Part shown: positions 50,931-62,550 of the stretch, piece after piece
Layout of the letters: the number at the start of each line of letters is the position of its first letter
Numbering within the stretch: position 1 is the first letter of the stretch
DNA from: Meandrina meandrites
Lineage: Eukaryota; Cnidaria; Anthozoa; Scleractinia; Meandrinidae
Assembly (NCBI GenBank): GCA_963693305.1
Contig: OY855906.1
Location: 21,688,161 to 21,752,160, forward strand
Reading direction: 5' to 3'
Length of the DNA stretch: 64,000 nt
Position numbers and translations under genes: made by a program
Notes under the pieces: generated by a model
Seen by the model: the letters and a program-made list of their open reading frames with translations, nothing else
Databases searched by the model: none
Told to the model about the DNA's origin: nothing

Positions 50931-51893
50931 AAAATTGCGATTCGGCCTTAAAAATTGATATTCTGATGTTCTGAGCTTGGGGACGACTTGTTCGTCGATT
51001 TGGGCCGTGAGCAACCAATTTCATGAAAATTGCGACTCGACCTTAAAAATTGATATTCTGATGTTTTGAGCTCGGGGACGACTTGTGCGTCGATTTGGGC
51101 CGTGAGCACCCAATTTCATGAAAATTGCGATTCGGCCGTAAAAATTGATTTTCTCATGATCTGAGCTCGGGGACCGCTTGTGCATCGATTTCGGGCGTGA
51201 GCACCCAATTTCATGAAAATTGCGTTTCGGCCGTAAAAATTGATTTTCTCATGATCTGAGCTCGGGGACCGCTTTGTGAGTCGATTTGGGCCGTGATCAC
51301 CCAATTTCATGAAAATTGCGATTCGGCCGTAGAAATTGATTTTCTCATGATCTGAGCTCGGGGACCGCTTGTGAGTCGATTTGGGCCGTGAGCACCCAAT
51401 TTCATGAAAATATCGATTCGGCCTTAAAAATTGATATTCTGATGTTCTGAGCTCGGGGACGACTTGTGCGTCGATTTGGGCCGTGAGAAACCAATTTCAT
51501 GAAAATTGCGATTCGACCTTAAAAATTGATATTCTGATGTTTTGAGCTCGGGGACGACTTGTGCGTCGATTTGGGCCGTGAGCACCCAATTTCATGAAAA
51601 TTGCGATTCGGCCGTAAAAATTGATTTTCTCATGATCTGAGCTCGGGGACCGCTTGTGCATCGATTTCGGGCGTGAGCACCCAATTTCATGAAAATTGCG
51701 TTTCGGCCGTAAAAATTGATTTTCTCATGATCTGAGCTCGGGGACCGCTTTGTGAGTCGATTTGGGCCGTGATCACCCAATTTCATGAAAATTGCGATTC
51801 GGCCGTAGAAATTGATTTTCTCATGATCTGAGCTCGGGGACCGCTTGTGAGTCGATTTGGGCCGTGAGCACCCAATTTCATGAAAATTGCGAT
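49230..51893 (+). repeat. 2,664-bp tandem duplication, copy 1
   Basis: Twenty-eight monomers are repeated directly at 51,894-54,557. All landmark frames shift by exactly 2,664 bp (49,310, 49,501, 49,881, 50,071, 50,261, 50,641, 51,116, 51,592). Rare marks shared by both copies are GAGCTTGGGG with TTGTTCGTCG (about 50,976), GCGACTCGACC (about 51,032), GAGAAACC (about 51,486) and CGTAGAAATTG. Exact ends are uncertain because the junction lies inside identical monomer sequence. Confidence 0.92.
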
Positions 51894-54557
51894 TCGGCCG
51901 TAAAAATTGATTTTCTCATGATCTGAGCTCGGGGACCGCTTTGTGAGTCGATTTGGGCCGCGATAACCCAATTTCATGAAAATTGCGATTCGGCCGTAAA
52001 AATTGATTTTCTCATGATCTGAGCTCGGGGACCGCTTGTGCGTCGATATGGGCCGTGAGCAGCCAATTTCATGAAAATTGCGATTCGGCCGTAAAAATTG
52101 ATTTTCTCATGATCCGAGCTCGGGGACCCCTTTCTGAGTCGATTTGGGCCGTGAGCACCCAATTTCATGAAAATATCGATTTGGCCGTAAAACTTGATTC
52201 TCTCATGATCTGACCTCGGGGACCGCTTGTGAGTCGATTTGGGCCGTGAGCACCCAATTTCATGAAAATTGCGATTCGGCCGTAAAAATCTATTTTCTCA
52301 TGATCTGAGCTCGGGGACCGCTTGTGCGTCGATTTGGGCCGTGAGCACCCAATTTCATGAAATTTGCGATTCGGCCTTAAAAATTGACATTCTGATGATG
52401 TGAGCTCGGGGACGACTTGTGCGTCGATTTGGGCCGCGAGCACCCAATTTCATGAAAATTGCAATTCGGACTTAAAAATTGTTATTCTGATGTTCTGAGG
52501 TCGGGGACGACTTGTGCGTCGATTTGAGCCGTGAGCACCCAATTTCATGAAATTTGCGATTCGGCAGTAAAAATTGATTTTCTCATGATCTGAGGTCGGG
52601 GACCGCTTGTGAGTCGATTTGGGCCGTGAGCACCCAATTTCATCAAAATTGCGATTCGGCCGTAAAAATTGATTTTCTCATGATGTGAGCTCGGGGACCG
52701 CTTGTGAGTCGATTTGGGCCGTGAGCACATAATTTCATGAAAATATCGAGTCGGCCTTAAAAATTGATTTTCTCATGATCTGAGCTCGGGGACCGCTTGT
52801 GAGTCGATTTGGGCCGTGAGCACCCAATTTCATGAAAATTGCGATTCGGCCGTAAAAATTGATTTTCTCATGATGTGAGCTCGGGGACCGCTTGTGAGTC
52901 GATTTGGGCCGTGAGAACCCAATTTCATGAAAATATCGATTCGGCCTTAAAAATTGATATTCTGATGTTCCGAGCGCGGGGACGACTTGTGCGTCGATTT
53001 GAGCCGTGAGCACCCAATTTCATGAAAATTGCGATTCGGCCGTAAAAATTGATTTTCTCATCATCTAAGCTCGGGGACCGCTTGTGAGTCGATTTGGGCC
53101 GTGAGCACCCAATTTCATGAAAATTGCAATTCGGCCTTAAAAATAAATATTCTGATGATCTGACCTCGGGAACGACTTGTGCGTCGATTTGGGCTGTGAG
53201 CACCCAATTTCATGAAATTTGCATTTCGGCCGTAAAAATTGATTTTCTCATGATCTGAGCTCTGGGACCGCTTGTGCGTCGATTTGGGGCGTAAGCACCC
53301 AATTTCATGAAAATTGCGATTCGGCCGTAAAAATTGATTTTCTCATGATCTGAGCTCGGGGACCGCTTGTGCGTCGATTTGGGCCGTGAGCTCCCAATTT
53401 CATGAAATTTGCGATTCGGCCGTAAAAATTGATATTCTCATGATCTGAGCTCAAGGACCGCTTGTGAGTCGATTTGGGCCGTGAGCACCCAATTTCATGA
53501 AAATTGCGATTCGGCCTTAAAAATTGATATTCTGATGTTCTGAGCTCGGGGACGACTTGTGCGTCGATTTGGGCCGTGAGCAACCAATTTCATGAAAATT
53601 GCGATTCGGCCTTAAAAATTGATATTCTGATGTTCTGAGCTTGGGGACGACTTGTTCGTCGATTTGGGCCGTGAGCAACCAATTTCATGAAAATTGCGAC
53701 TCGACCTTAAAAATTGATATTCTGATGTTTTGAGCTCGGGGACGACTTGTGCGTCGATTTGGGCCGTGAGCACCCAATTTCATGAAAATTGCGATTCGGC
53801 CGTAAAAATTGATTTTCTCATGATCTGAGCTCGGGGACCGCTTGTGCATCGATTTCGGGCGTGAGCACCCAATTTCATGAAAATTGCGTTTCGGCCGTAA
53901 AAATTGATTTTCTCATGATCTGAGCTCGGGGACCGCTTTGTGAGTCGATTTGGGCCGTGATCACCCAATTTCATGAAAATTGCGATTCGGCCGTAGAAAT
54001 TGATTTTCTCATGATCTGAGCTCGGGGACCGCTTGTGAGTCGATTTGGGCCGTGAGCACCCAATTTCATGAAAATATCGATTCGGCCTTAAAAATTGATA
54101 TTCTGATGTTCTGAGCTCGGGGACGACTTGTGCGTCGATTTGGGCCGTGAGAAACCAATTTCATGAAAATTGCGATTCGACCTTAAAAATTGATATTCTG
54201 ATGTTTTGAGCTCGGGGACGACTTGTGCGTCGATTTGGGCCGTGAGCACCCAATTTCATGAAAATTGCGATTCGGCCGTAAAAATTGATTTTCTCATGAT
54301 CTGAGCTCGGGGACCGCTTGTGCATCGATTTCGGGCGTGAGCACCCAATTTCATGAAAATTGCGTTTCGGCCGTAAAAATTGATTTTCTCATGATCTGAG
54401 CTCGGGGACCGCTTTGTGAGTCGATTTGGGCCGTGATCACCCAATTTCATGAAAATTGCGATTCGGCCGTAGAAATTGATTTTCTCATGATCTGAGCTCG
54501 GGGACCGCTTGTGAGTCGATTTGGGCCGTGAGCACCCAATTTCATGAAAATTGCGAT
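51894..54557 (+). repeat. 2,664-bp tandem duplication, copy 2
   Basis: This is the second copy of 49,230-51,893. I saw no difference at any landmark compared. The first flanking mismatches are CATCAAAA (49,217) against CATGAAAA (51,881) on the left, and ACCGCTTTG (51,935) against AACGCTTG (54,599) on the right. This makes it one of the youngest rearrangements in the window, or alternatively an assembly artefact. Confidence 0.92.
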
Positions 54558-57180
54558 TCGGCCGTAAAAATTGATTTTCTCATGATCTGAGCTCGGGGAA
54601 CGCTTGTGCGTCGATTTGGGCCGTGAGCACCCAATTTCATAGAAATTGCGATTCGGCCGTAAAAATTGATTTTCTCATGATCTGAGCTCGGGGACCTTCT
54701 TGTGCGTCGATTTGGGCCGTGAGCACCCAATTTCATGAAAATTGCGATTCGGCCGTAAAAATTGATTTTCTCATGATCTGAGCTCGGGGACCGCTTGTGA
54801 GTCGATTTGGGCCGCGAGCACCCAATTTCATGAAAATTGCGATTCGGCCTTAAAAATTGATATTCTGATGTTCTGAGCTCGGGGACGACTTGTGCGTCGA
54901 TTTGGGCCGTGAGCACCCAATTTCATGAAAATTGCGATTCGGCCTTAAAAATTGATATTCTGATGTTCTGAGCTCGGGGACGACTTGTTCGTCGATTTGG
55001 GCCGTGAGCAACCAATTTCATGAAAATTGCGATTCGACCTTAAAAATTGATATTCTGATGTTTTGAGCTCGGGGACGACTTGTGCGTCGATTTGGGCCGT
55101 GAGCACCCAATTTCATGAAAATTGCGATTCGGCCGTAAAAATTGATTTTCTCATGATCTGAGCTCGGGGACCGCTTGTGAGTCGATTTGGGCCGTGAGCA
55201 CCCAATTTCATGAAAATTGCGATTCGGCCGTAAAAATTGATTTTCTCATGATCTGAGCTCGGGGACCGCTTGTGCATCGATTTCGGGCGTGAGCACCCAA
55301 TTTCATGAAAATTGCGTTTCGGCCGTAAAAATTGATTTTCTCATGATCTGAGCTCGGGGACCGCTTTGTGAGTCGATTTGGGCCGTGATCACCCAATTTC
55401 ATGAAAATTGCGATTCGGCCGTAAAAATTGATTATCTCATGATCTGAGCTCGGGGACCGCTTGTGAGTCGATTTGGGCCGTGAGCACCCAATTTCATGAA
55501 AATTGCGATTCGGCCGTAAAAATTGATTTTCTCATGATCTGAGCTCGGGGACCTTCTTGTGCGTCGATTTTGGCCGTGAGCACCCAATTTCATGAAAATC
55601 TCGATTCGGCCTTAAAAATTGACATTCTGATGTTCTGTTCTCGGGGACGACTTGTGCGTCGATTTGAGCCGTGAGCACCCAATTTCATGAAAATTGCGAT
55701 TCGGCCGTAAAAATTGATTTTCTCATGATCTGAGCTCGGGGACCGCTTGTGCGTCGATTTGGGCCGTGAGCAGCCAATTTCATGAAATTTGCGATTCGGC
55801 CGTAAAAATTGATTTTCTCATGATCTGAGCTCGGGGACCGCTTGTGCGTCGATTTGGGCCGTGAGCACCCAATTTCATGAAAATTGCGTTTCGACCGTAA
55901 AAATTGATTTTCTCATGATCTGAGCTCGGGGACCGCTTTGTGAGTCGATTTGGGCCGTGATCACCCAATTTCATGAGAATTGCGATTCGGCCGTAAAACT
56001 TGATTTTCTCATGATCTGAGCTCGGGGAGCGCTTGTGAGTGGATTTGGGCCGTGAGCACCGAATTTCATGAAATTTGCGATTCGGCAGTAAAAATTGATT
56101 TTCTCATGATCTTAACTCGGGGACCGCTTGTGAGTCGATTTGGGCCGTGAGCACCCAATTTCATGAAAATTGCGATTCGGCCGTAAAAATTGATTTTCTC
56201 ATGATCTGAGCTCGGGGACCGCTTTGTGAGTCGATTTTGGCCGTGAGCACCCAATTTCATGAAAACTGCGATTCGGCCTTAAAAATTGATATTCTGATGT
56301 TCTGAGCTCGAGGACGACTTGTGCGTCGATTTGAGCCGTGAGCACCCAATTTCATGAAAATTGCGATTCGGCCGTAAAAATTGATTTTCTCATGATCTGA
56401 GCTCGGGGACCGCTTTGTGACTCGATTTTGGCCGTGAGCACCCAATTTCATGAAAACTGCGATTCGGCCTTAAAAATTGATATTCTGATGTTCTGAGCTC
56501 AGGGACGACTTGTGCGTCGATTTGAGCCGTGAGCACCCAATTTCATGAAAATTGCGATTCGGCGGTAAAAATTGATTTTCTCATGATCTGTGCTCGGGGA
56601 CCGCTTGTTAGTCGATTTGGGCCGTAAGCACCCAATTTCATGAAATTTGCGATTCGGCCGTAAAAATTGATTTTCTCATGGTCTGAGCTCGGGGACCGCT
56701 TGTGCGTCGATTTGAGGCGTGAGCAGGCAATTTCATGAAAATTGCGATTCGGCCGTAAAAATTGATTTTCTCATGATCTGAGCTCGGGGACCGCTTGTGC
56801 ATCGATTTGGGCCGTGAGCACCCAATTTCATGAAAATTGCGATTCGGCCTTAAAAATTGATATTCTGATGTTCTAAACTCGGGGACGACTTGTGCGTCGA
56901 TTTGGGCCGTGAGCACCCAATTTCATGAAAATTGCGATTCGGCCGTAAAAATTGATTATCTCATGATCTGAGCTCGGGGACCGCTTGTGAGTCGACTTGG
57001 GCCGTGAGCACCCAATTTCATGAAAATTGCGATTCGGCCGTAAAAATTGATTTTCTCATGATCTGAGCTCGGGGACCGCTTGTGCATCGATTTGGGCCGT
57101 GAGCACCCAATTTCATGAAAATTGCGATTCGGCCGTAAAAATTGATTATCTCATGATCTGAGCTCGGGGACCGCTTGTGA
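54558..57180 (+). repeat. Mixed satellite units with last block L/M core
   Basis: This stretch carries the last two GGACCTTCTTG units (about 54,693 and 55,552), TTGTTCGTCG near 54,985, and a block M-like order from 55,208 to 56,260 with GATTATCTC (55,431) and GAAAATCTCG as private changes. A short segment with GAAAACTGCG is repeated near 56,262 and 56,452 (190 bp). The GATTATCTC units near 56,956 and 57,146 are also 190 bp apart. Confidence 0.78.
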
Positions 57181-57189
57181 GTCGACTTG

Positions 57190-58790
57190 GGCCGTGAGCA
57201 CCCAATTTCATGAAAATTGCGATTCGGCCGTAAAAATTGATTTTCTCATGATCTGAGCTCGGGGACCGCTTGTGCGTCGATTTGGGCCGTGAGCACCCAA
57301 TTTCATAAAACTTGCGATTCGCCCGCAAAAATTGATTTTCTCATGATCTGAGCTCGGGGACCGCTTGTGCGTCGATTTTGGCCGTGAGCACCCAATTTCA
57401 GGAAATTTGCGATTCGGGCTTAAAAATTGACATTCTGATGTTCTGAGCTCGGGGACGACTTGTGCGTCGATTTGAGCCGTGAGCACCCAATTTCATGAAA
57501 ATTGCGATTCCGCCGTAAAAATTGATTTTCTCATGATCTGAGCTCGGGGACCGCTTGTTAGTCGATTTGGGCCGTGAGCAGCCAATTTCATGAAATTTGC
57601 GATTAGGCCGTAAAAATTGATTTTCTCATGATCTGAGCTCGGGGACCGCTTGTGCATCGATTTGGGCCGTGAGCACCCAATTTCATGAAAATTGCGATTC
57701 GGCCGTAAAAATTGATTTTCTCATGATCTGAGCTCGGGGACCGCTTGTGCATCGATTTGGGCCGTGAGCACCCAATTTCATGAAAATTGCGATTCGGCCG
57801 TAAAAATTGATTTTCTCATGATCTGAGCTCGGGGACCGCTTTGTGAGTCGATTTGGGCCGTGAGCACCCAATTTCATGAAAATTGCGATTCGGCCGTAAA
57901 AATTGATTTTCTCATGATCTGAGCTCGGGCACCGCTTGTGAGTCGATTTGGGCCGTGAGCACCCAATTTCATGAGAATTGCGATTCGGCCTTAAAAATTG
58001 ATATTCTGATGTTCTGAGCTCGGGGACGACTTGTGCGTCGATTTGGGCCGTGAGCACCCAATTTCATGAAAATTACGATTCGGCGTTAAAAATTGATATT
58101 CTGATGTTTTGAGCTCGGGGACGACTTGTGCGTCGATTTGGGCCGTGAGCACCCAATTTCATCAAAATTGCGATTTGGCCGTAAAAATTGATTTTCTCAT
58201 GATCTGAGCTCGGGGACCGCTTGTGCATCGATTTGGGCCGTGAGCACCCAATTTCATGAAAATTGCGATTCGGCCTTAAAAATTGATATTCTGATGTTCT
58301 GAGCTCGGCAACGACTTGTGCGTCGATTTGGGCCGTGAGCACCCAATTTCATAAAAATTGCGATTCGGCCGTAAAAATTGATTTTCTCATGATCTGAGCT
58401 CGGGGACCGCTTGTGCGTCGATTTGGGCCGTGAGCACCCAATTTCATAAAACTTGCGATTCGCCCGCAAAAATTGATTTTCTCATGATCTGAGCTCGGGG
58501 ACCGCTTGTGCGTCGATTTTGGCCGTGAGCACCAAATTTCAGGAAATTTGCGATTCGGGCTTAAAAATTGACATTCTGATGTTCTGAGCTCGGGGACGAC
58601 TTGTGCGTCGATTTGAGCCGTGAGCACCCAATTTCATGAAAATTGCGATTCCGCCGTAAAAATTGATTTTCTCATGATCTGAGCTCGGGGACCGCTTGTT
58701 AGTCGATTTGGGCCGTGAGCAGCCAATTTCATGAAATTTGCGATTAGGCCGTAAAAATTGATTTTCTCATGATCTGAGCTCGGGGACCGC
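57190..58790 (+). repeat. 1,141-bp-offset duplication
   Basis: Units with CATAAAACTTGCG and CGCCCGCAAAAA (57,305 and 58,446), CAGGAAATTTG with CGGGCTTAAAA, GATTCCGCCG and GATTAGGCC recur at an offset of 1,141 bp (12 monomers plus one base). The intervening 57.65-58.3 kb is ordinary units with a 96-bp unit near 57,840. One difference is GCACCCAATTTCAGG (57,390) against GCACCAAATTTCAGG (58,531). Confidence 0.84.
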
Positions 58791-59399
58791 TTGTGCGTCG
58801 ATTTGGGCCGTGAGCACCCAATTTCATGAAAATTGCGTTTCGACCGTAAAAATTGATTTTCTCATGATCTGAGCTCGGGGACCGCTTTGTGAGTCGATTT
58901 GGGCCGCGATAACCCAATTTCATGAGAATTGCGATTCGGCCGTAAAACTTGATTTTCTCATGATCTGAGCTCGGGGAGCGCTTGTGAGTGGATTTGGGCC
59001 GTGAGCACCGAATTTCATGAAATTTGCGATTCGGCAGTAAAAATTGATTTTCTCATGATCTTAACTCGGGGACCGCTTGTGAGTCGATTTGGGCCGTGAG
59101 CACCCAATTTCATGAAAATTGCGATTCGGCCGTAAAAATTGATTTTCTCATGATCTGAGCTCGGGGACCGCTTTGTGAGTCGATTTTGGCCGTGAGCACC
59201 CAATTTCATGAAAATTGGAATTCGGCCTTAAAAATTGATATTCTGATGTTCTGAGCTCGGGGACGACTTGTGCGTCGATTTGAGCCGTGAGCACCCAATT
59301 TCATGAAAATTGCGATTCGGCGGTAAAAATTGATTTTCTCATGATCTGAGCACGGGGACCGCTTGTTAGTCGATTTGGGCCGTGAGCACCCAATTTCAT

Positions 59400-61040
59400 G
59401 AAATTTGCGATTCGGCCGTAAAAATTGATTTTCTCATGGTCTGAGCTCGGGGACCGCTTGTGCGTCGATTTGGGGCGTGAGCAGGCAATTTCATGAAAAT
59501 TGCGATTCGGCCGTAAAAATTGATTTTCTCATGATCTGAGCTCGGGGACCGCTTGTGCGTCGATTTGGGCCGTGAGCACCCAATTTCATGAAAATTGCGA
59601 TTCGGCCGTAAAAATTGATTTTCTCATGATCTGAGCTCGGGGACCGCTTGTGCGTCGATTTGGGCCGTGAGCACCCAATTTCATGAAAATTGCAATTCGG
59701 ACTTAAAAATTGATATTCTGATGTTCTGAGCTCGGGGACGACTTGTGCGTCGATTTGAGCCGTGAGCACCCAATTTCATGAAAATTGCGATTCGGCCGTA
59801 AAAATTGATTTTCTCATGATCTGAGCTCGGGGACCGCTTGTGAGTCGATTTGGGCCGTGAACACCCAATTTTATGAAAATTGCGATTCGGCCGTAAAAAT
59901 TGATTTTCTCATGATCTGAGCTCGGGGACCGGTTGTGAGTCGATTTGGGCCGTGAGCACCCAATTTCATGAAAATTGCGATTCGGCAGTAAAAATTGATT
60001 TTCTCATGATCTGAGCTCGGGGACCGCTTGTGCGTCGATTTGGGCCGTGAGCACCCAATTTCATGAAAATTGCGATTCGGCCGTAAAAATTGATTTTCTC
60101 ATGATCTGAGCTCGGGGACCGGTTGTGAGTCGATTTGGGCCGTGAGCACCCAATTTCATGAAAATTGCGATTCGGCAGTAAAAATTGATTTTCTCATGAT
60201 CTGAGCTCGGGGACCGCTTGTGCGTCGATTTGGGCCGTGAGCACCCAATTTCATGAAAATTGCGATTCGGCCGTAAAAATTGATTTTCTCATGATCTGAG
60301 CTCGGGGACCGCTTGTGCGTCGATTTGGGCCGTGAGCACCCAATTTCATAGAAATTGCGATTCGGCCGTAAAAATTGATTTTCTCATGATCTGAGCTCGG
60401 GGACCGCTTGTGCGTCGATTTGGGCCGTGAGCACCCAATTTCATGAGAATTGCGATTCGGCCTTAAAAATTGACATTCTGATGTTCTGAGCTCGGGGACG
60501 ACTTGTGCGTCGATTTTAGCCGTGAGCACCCAATTTCATGAAAATTGCGATTCGGCCGTAAAAATTGATTTTCTCATGATCTGAGCTCGGGGACCGCTTG
60601 TTAGTCGATTTGGGCCGTGAGCAGCCAATTTCATGAAATTTGCGATTCGGCCGTAAAAATTGATTTTCTCATGATCTGAGCTCGGGGACCGCTTGTGCAT
60701 CGATTTCGGGCGTGAGCACCCAATTTCATGAAAATTGCGTTTCGGCCGTAAAAATTGATTTTCTCATGATCTGAGCTCGGGGACCGCTTTGTGAGTCGAT
60801 TTGGGCCGTGATCACCCAATTTCATGAAAATTGCGATTCGGCCGTAAAAATTGATTTCTCATGATCTGAGCTCGGGGACCGCTTGTGAGTCGATTTGGGC
60901 CGTGAGCACCCAATTTCATGAAAATTGCGATTCGGCCGTAAAAATTGATTTTCTCATGATCTGAGCTCGGGGACCGCTTGTGCGTCGATTTGGGCCGTGA
61001 GCACCCAATTTCATAGAAATTGCGATTCGGCCGTAAAAAT
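59400..61040 (+). repeat. 3-kb higher-order repeat, copy 1
   Basis: This stretch recurs from 62,550 to the window end, at 3,150 bp on the left and 2,960 bp on the right. The 190-bp step is a local dimer duplication here: the GACCGGTTGTGAG unit plus the CGGCAG unit occur twice, with GGTTG at 59,931 and 60,121, but once in the other copy (63,081). Its left 500 bp also match 13.35-13.85 kb. It includes a 94-bp unit at 60,803-60,896. Confidence 0.88.
60803..60896 (+). repeat. 94-bp monomer (single-base deletion)
   Basis: The unit reads TTGATTTCTCATG where other monomers read TTGATTTTCTCATG, so it is 94 bp long. The same deletion occurs exactly 2,960 bp downstream at 63,763-63,856, showing shared descent. 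I saw no other 94-bp units. Confidence 0.93.
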
Positions 61041-62550
61041 TGATTTTCTCATGATCTGAGCTCGGGGACCGCTTGTGCGTCGATTTTGGCCGTGAGCACC
61101 CAATTTCTTGAAAATTGCGATTCGGCCTTAAAAATTGACATTCTGATGTTCTGAGCTCGGGGACGACTTGTGCGTCGATTTGAGCCGTGAGCACCCAATT
61201 TTGATGAAAATTGCGATTCGGCCGTAAAAATTGATTTTCTCATGATCTGAGCTCGGGGACCGCTTGTTAGTCGATTTGGGCCGTGAGCAGCCAATTTCAT
61301 GAAATTTGCGATTCGGCCGTAAAAATTGATTTTCTCATGATCTGAGCTCGGGGACCGCTTGTGCGTCGATTTGGGCCGTGAGCACCCAATTTCATGAAAA
61401 TTGCGATTCGGCCTTAAAAATTGACATTCTGATGTTCTGAGCTCGGGGACGACTTGTGCGTCGATTTGGGCCGTGAGCACCCAATTTCATGAAAATCGCG
61501 ATTTGGCCGTAAAAATTGATTTTCTCATGATCTGAGCTCGGGGACCGCTTTGTGAGTCGATTTGGGCCGTGATCACCCAATTTCATGAAAATTGCGATTC
61601 GGCCGTAAAACTTGATTTTCTCATGATCTCAGCTCGGGGACCGCTTGTGAGTCGATTTCGGCCGTGAGCACCCAATTTCATGAAAATTGCGATTCGGCCG
61701 TAAAAATTGATTTTCTCATGATCTGAGCTCTAAGACCGCTTGTGCGTGGACTTGGGCCGTGAGCACCCAATTTCATGAAAATTGCGATTCGGCCGTAAAA
61801 ATTGATTATCTCATGATCTGAGCTCGGGGACCGCTTGTGAGTCGACTTGGGCCGTGAGCACCCAATTTCATGAAAATTGCGATTCATGAAAATTTCAATT
61901 TCATGAAAATTGATTTTCTCATGATCTGAGCTCGGGGACCGCTTGTGCGTCGATTTGGGCCGTGAGCACCCAATTTCATCAAAATTGCGATTCGGCCGTA
62001 ACAATTGATTTTCTCATCATCTGAGCTCGGGGACCGCTTGTGAGTCGATTTGGGCCGTGAGCACCCAATTTCATCAAAATTGCGATTCGGCCGTAAAAAT
62101 TGATTTTCTCATGATCTGAGCTCGGGGACCGCTTGTGCATCGATTTGGGCCGTGAGCACCCAATTTCATGAAAATTGCGATTTGGCCGTAAAAATTGATT
62201 TTCTCATGATCTGAGCTCGGGGACCGCTTGTTAGTCGATTTAGGCCGTGAGCACCCAATTTCATGAAAATTGCGATTCGGCCGTAAAAATTGATTTTCTC
62301 ATGATCTGAGCTCGGGGACCGCTTGTGAGTCGATTTGGGCCGTGAGCACCCAATTTCATGAAAATTGCGATTTGGCCGTAAAAATTGATTTTCTCATGAT
62401 CTGAGCTCGGGGACCGCTTGTGAGTCGATTTGGGCCGTGAGCACCCAATTTCATTAAATTTGCGATTCGGCAGTAAAAATTGATTTTCTCATGATCTGAG
62501 CTCGGGGACCGCTTGTGAGTCGATTTGGGCCGTGAGCACCCAATTTCATG
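61040..62550 (+). repeat. Mixed satellite units around an aberrant monomer
   Basis: These are ordinary type 1 and type 2 monomers with private changes: CAATTTTGATGAAAATTG (one extra base, about 61,196), AAAATCGCG (about 61,495), GAGCTCTAAGACC with GTGGACTTGG (about 61,727) and GTAACAATTG (61,998). The 108-bp aberrant monomer lies inside. The stretch separates the two copies of the 3-kb higher-order repeat. Confidence 0.8.
61849..61956 (+). repeat. Aberrant 108-bp monomer with triplicated palindrome
   Basis: The unit is 13 bp longer than normal. TTCATGAAAATT occurs three times, starting at 61,867, 61,883 and 61,900. The CGGCCGTAA segment is replaced by extra palindrome copies. The flanks before GCGATT and after AAAATTGATTTTC are normal. 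It is the only unit of this kind I saw in 64 kb and looks like a template-switch or slippage event during replication at the TTTCATGAAA palindrome. Confidence 0.93.
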
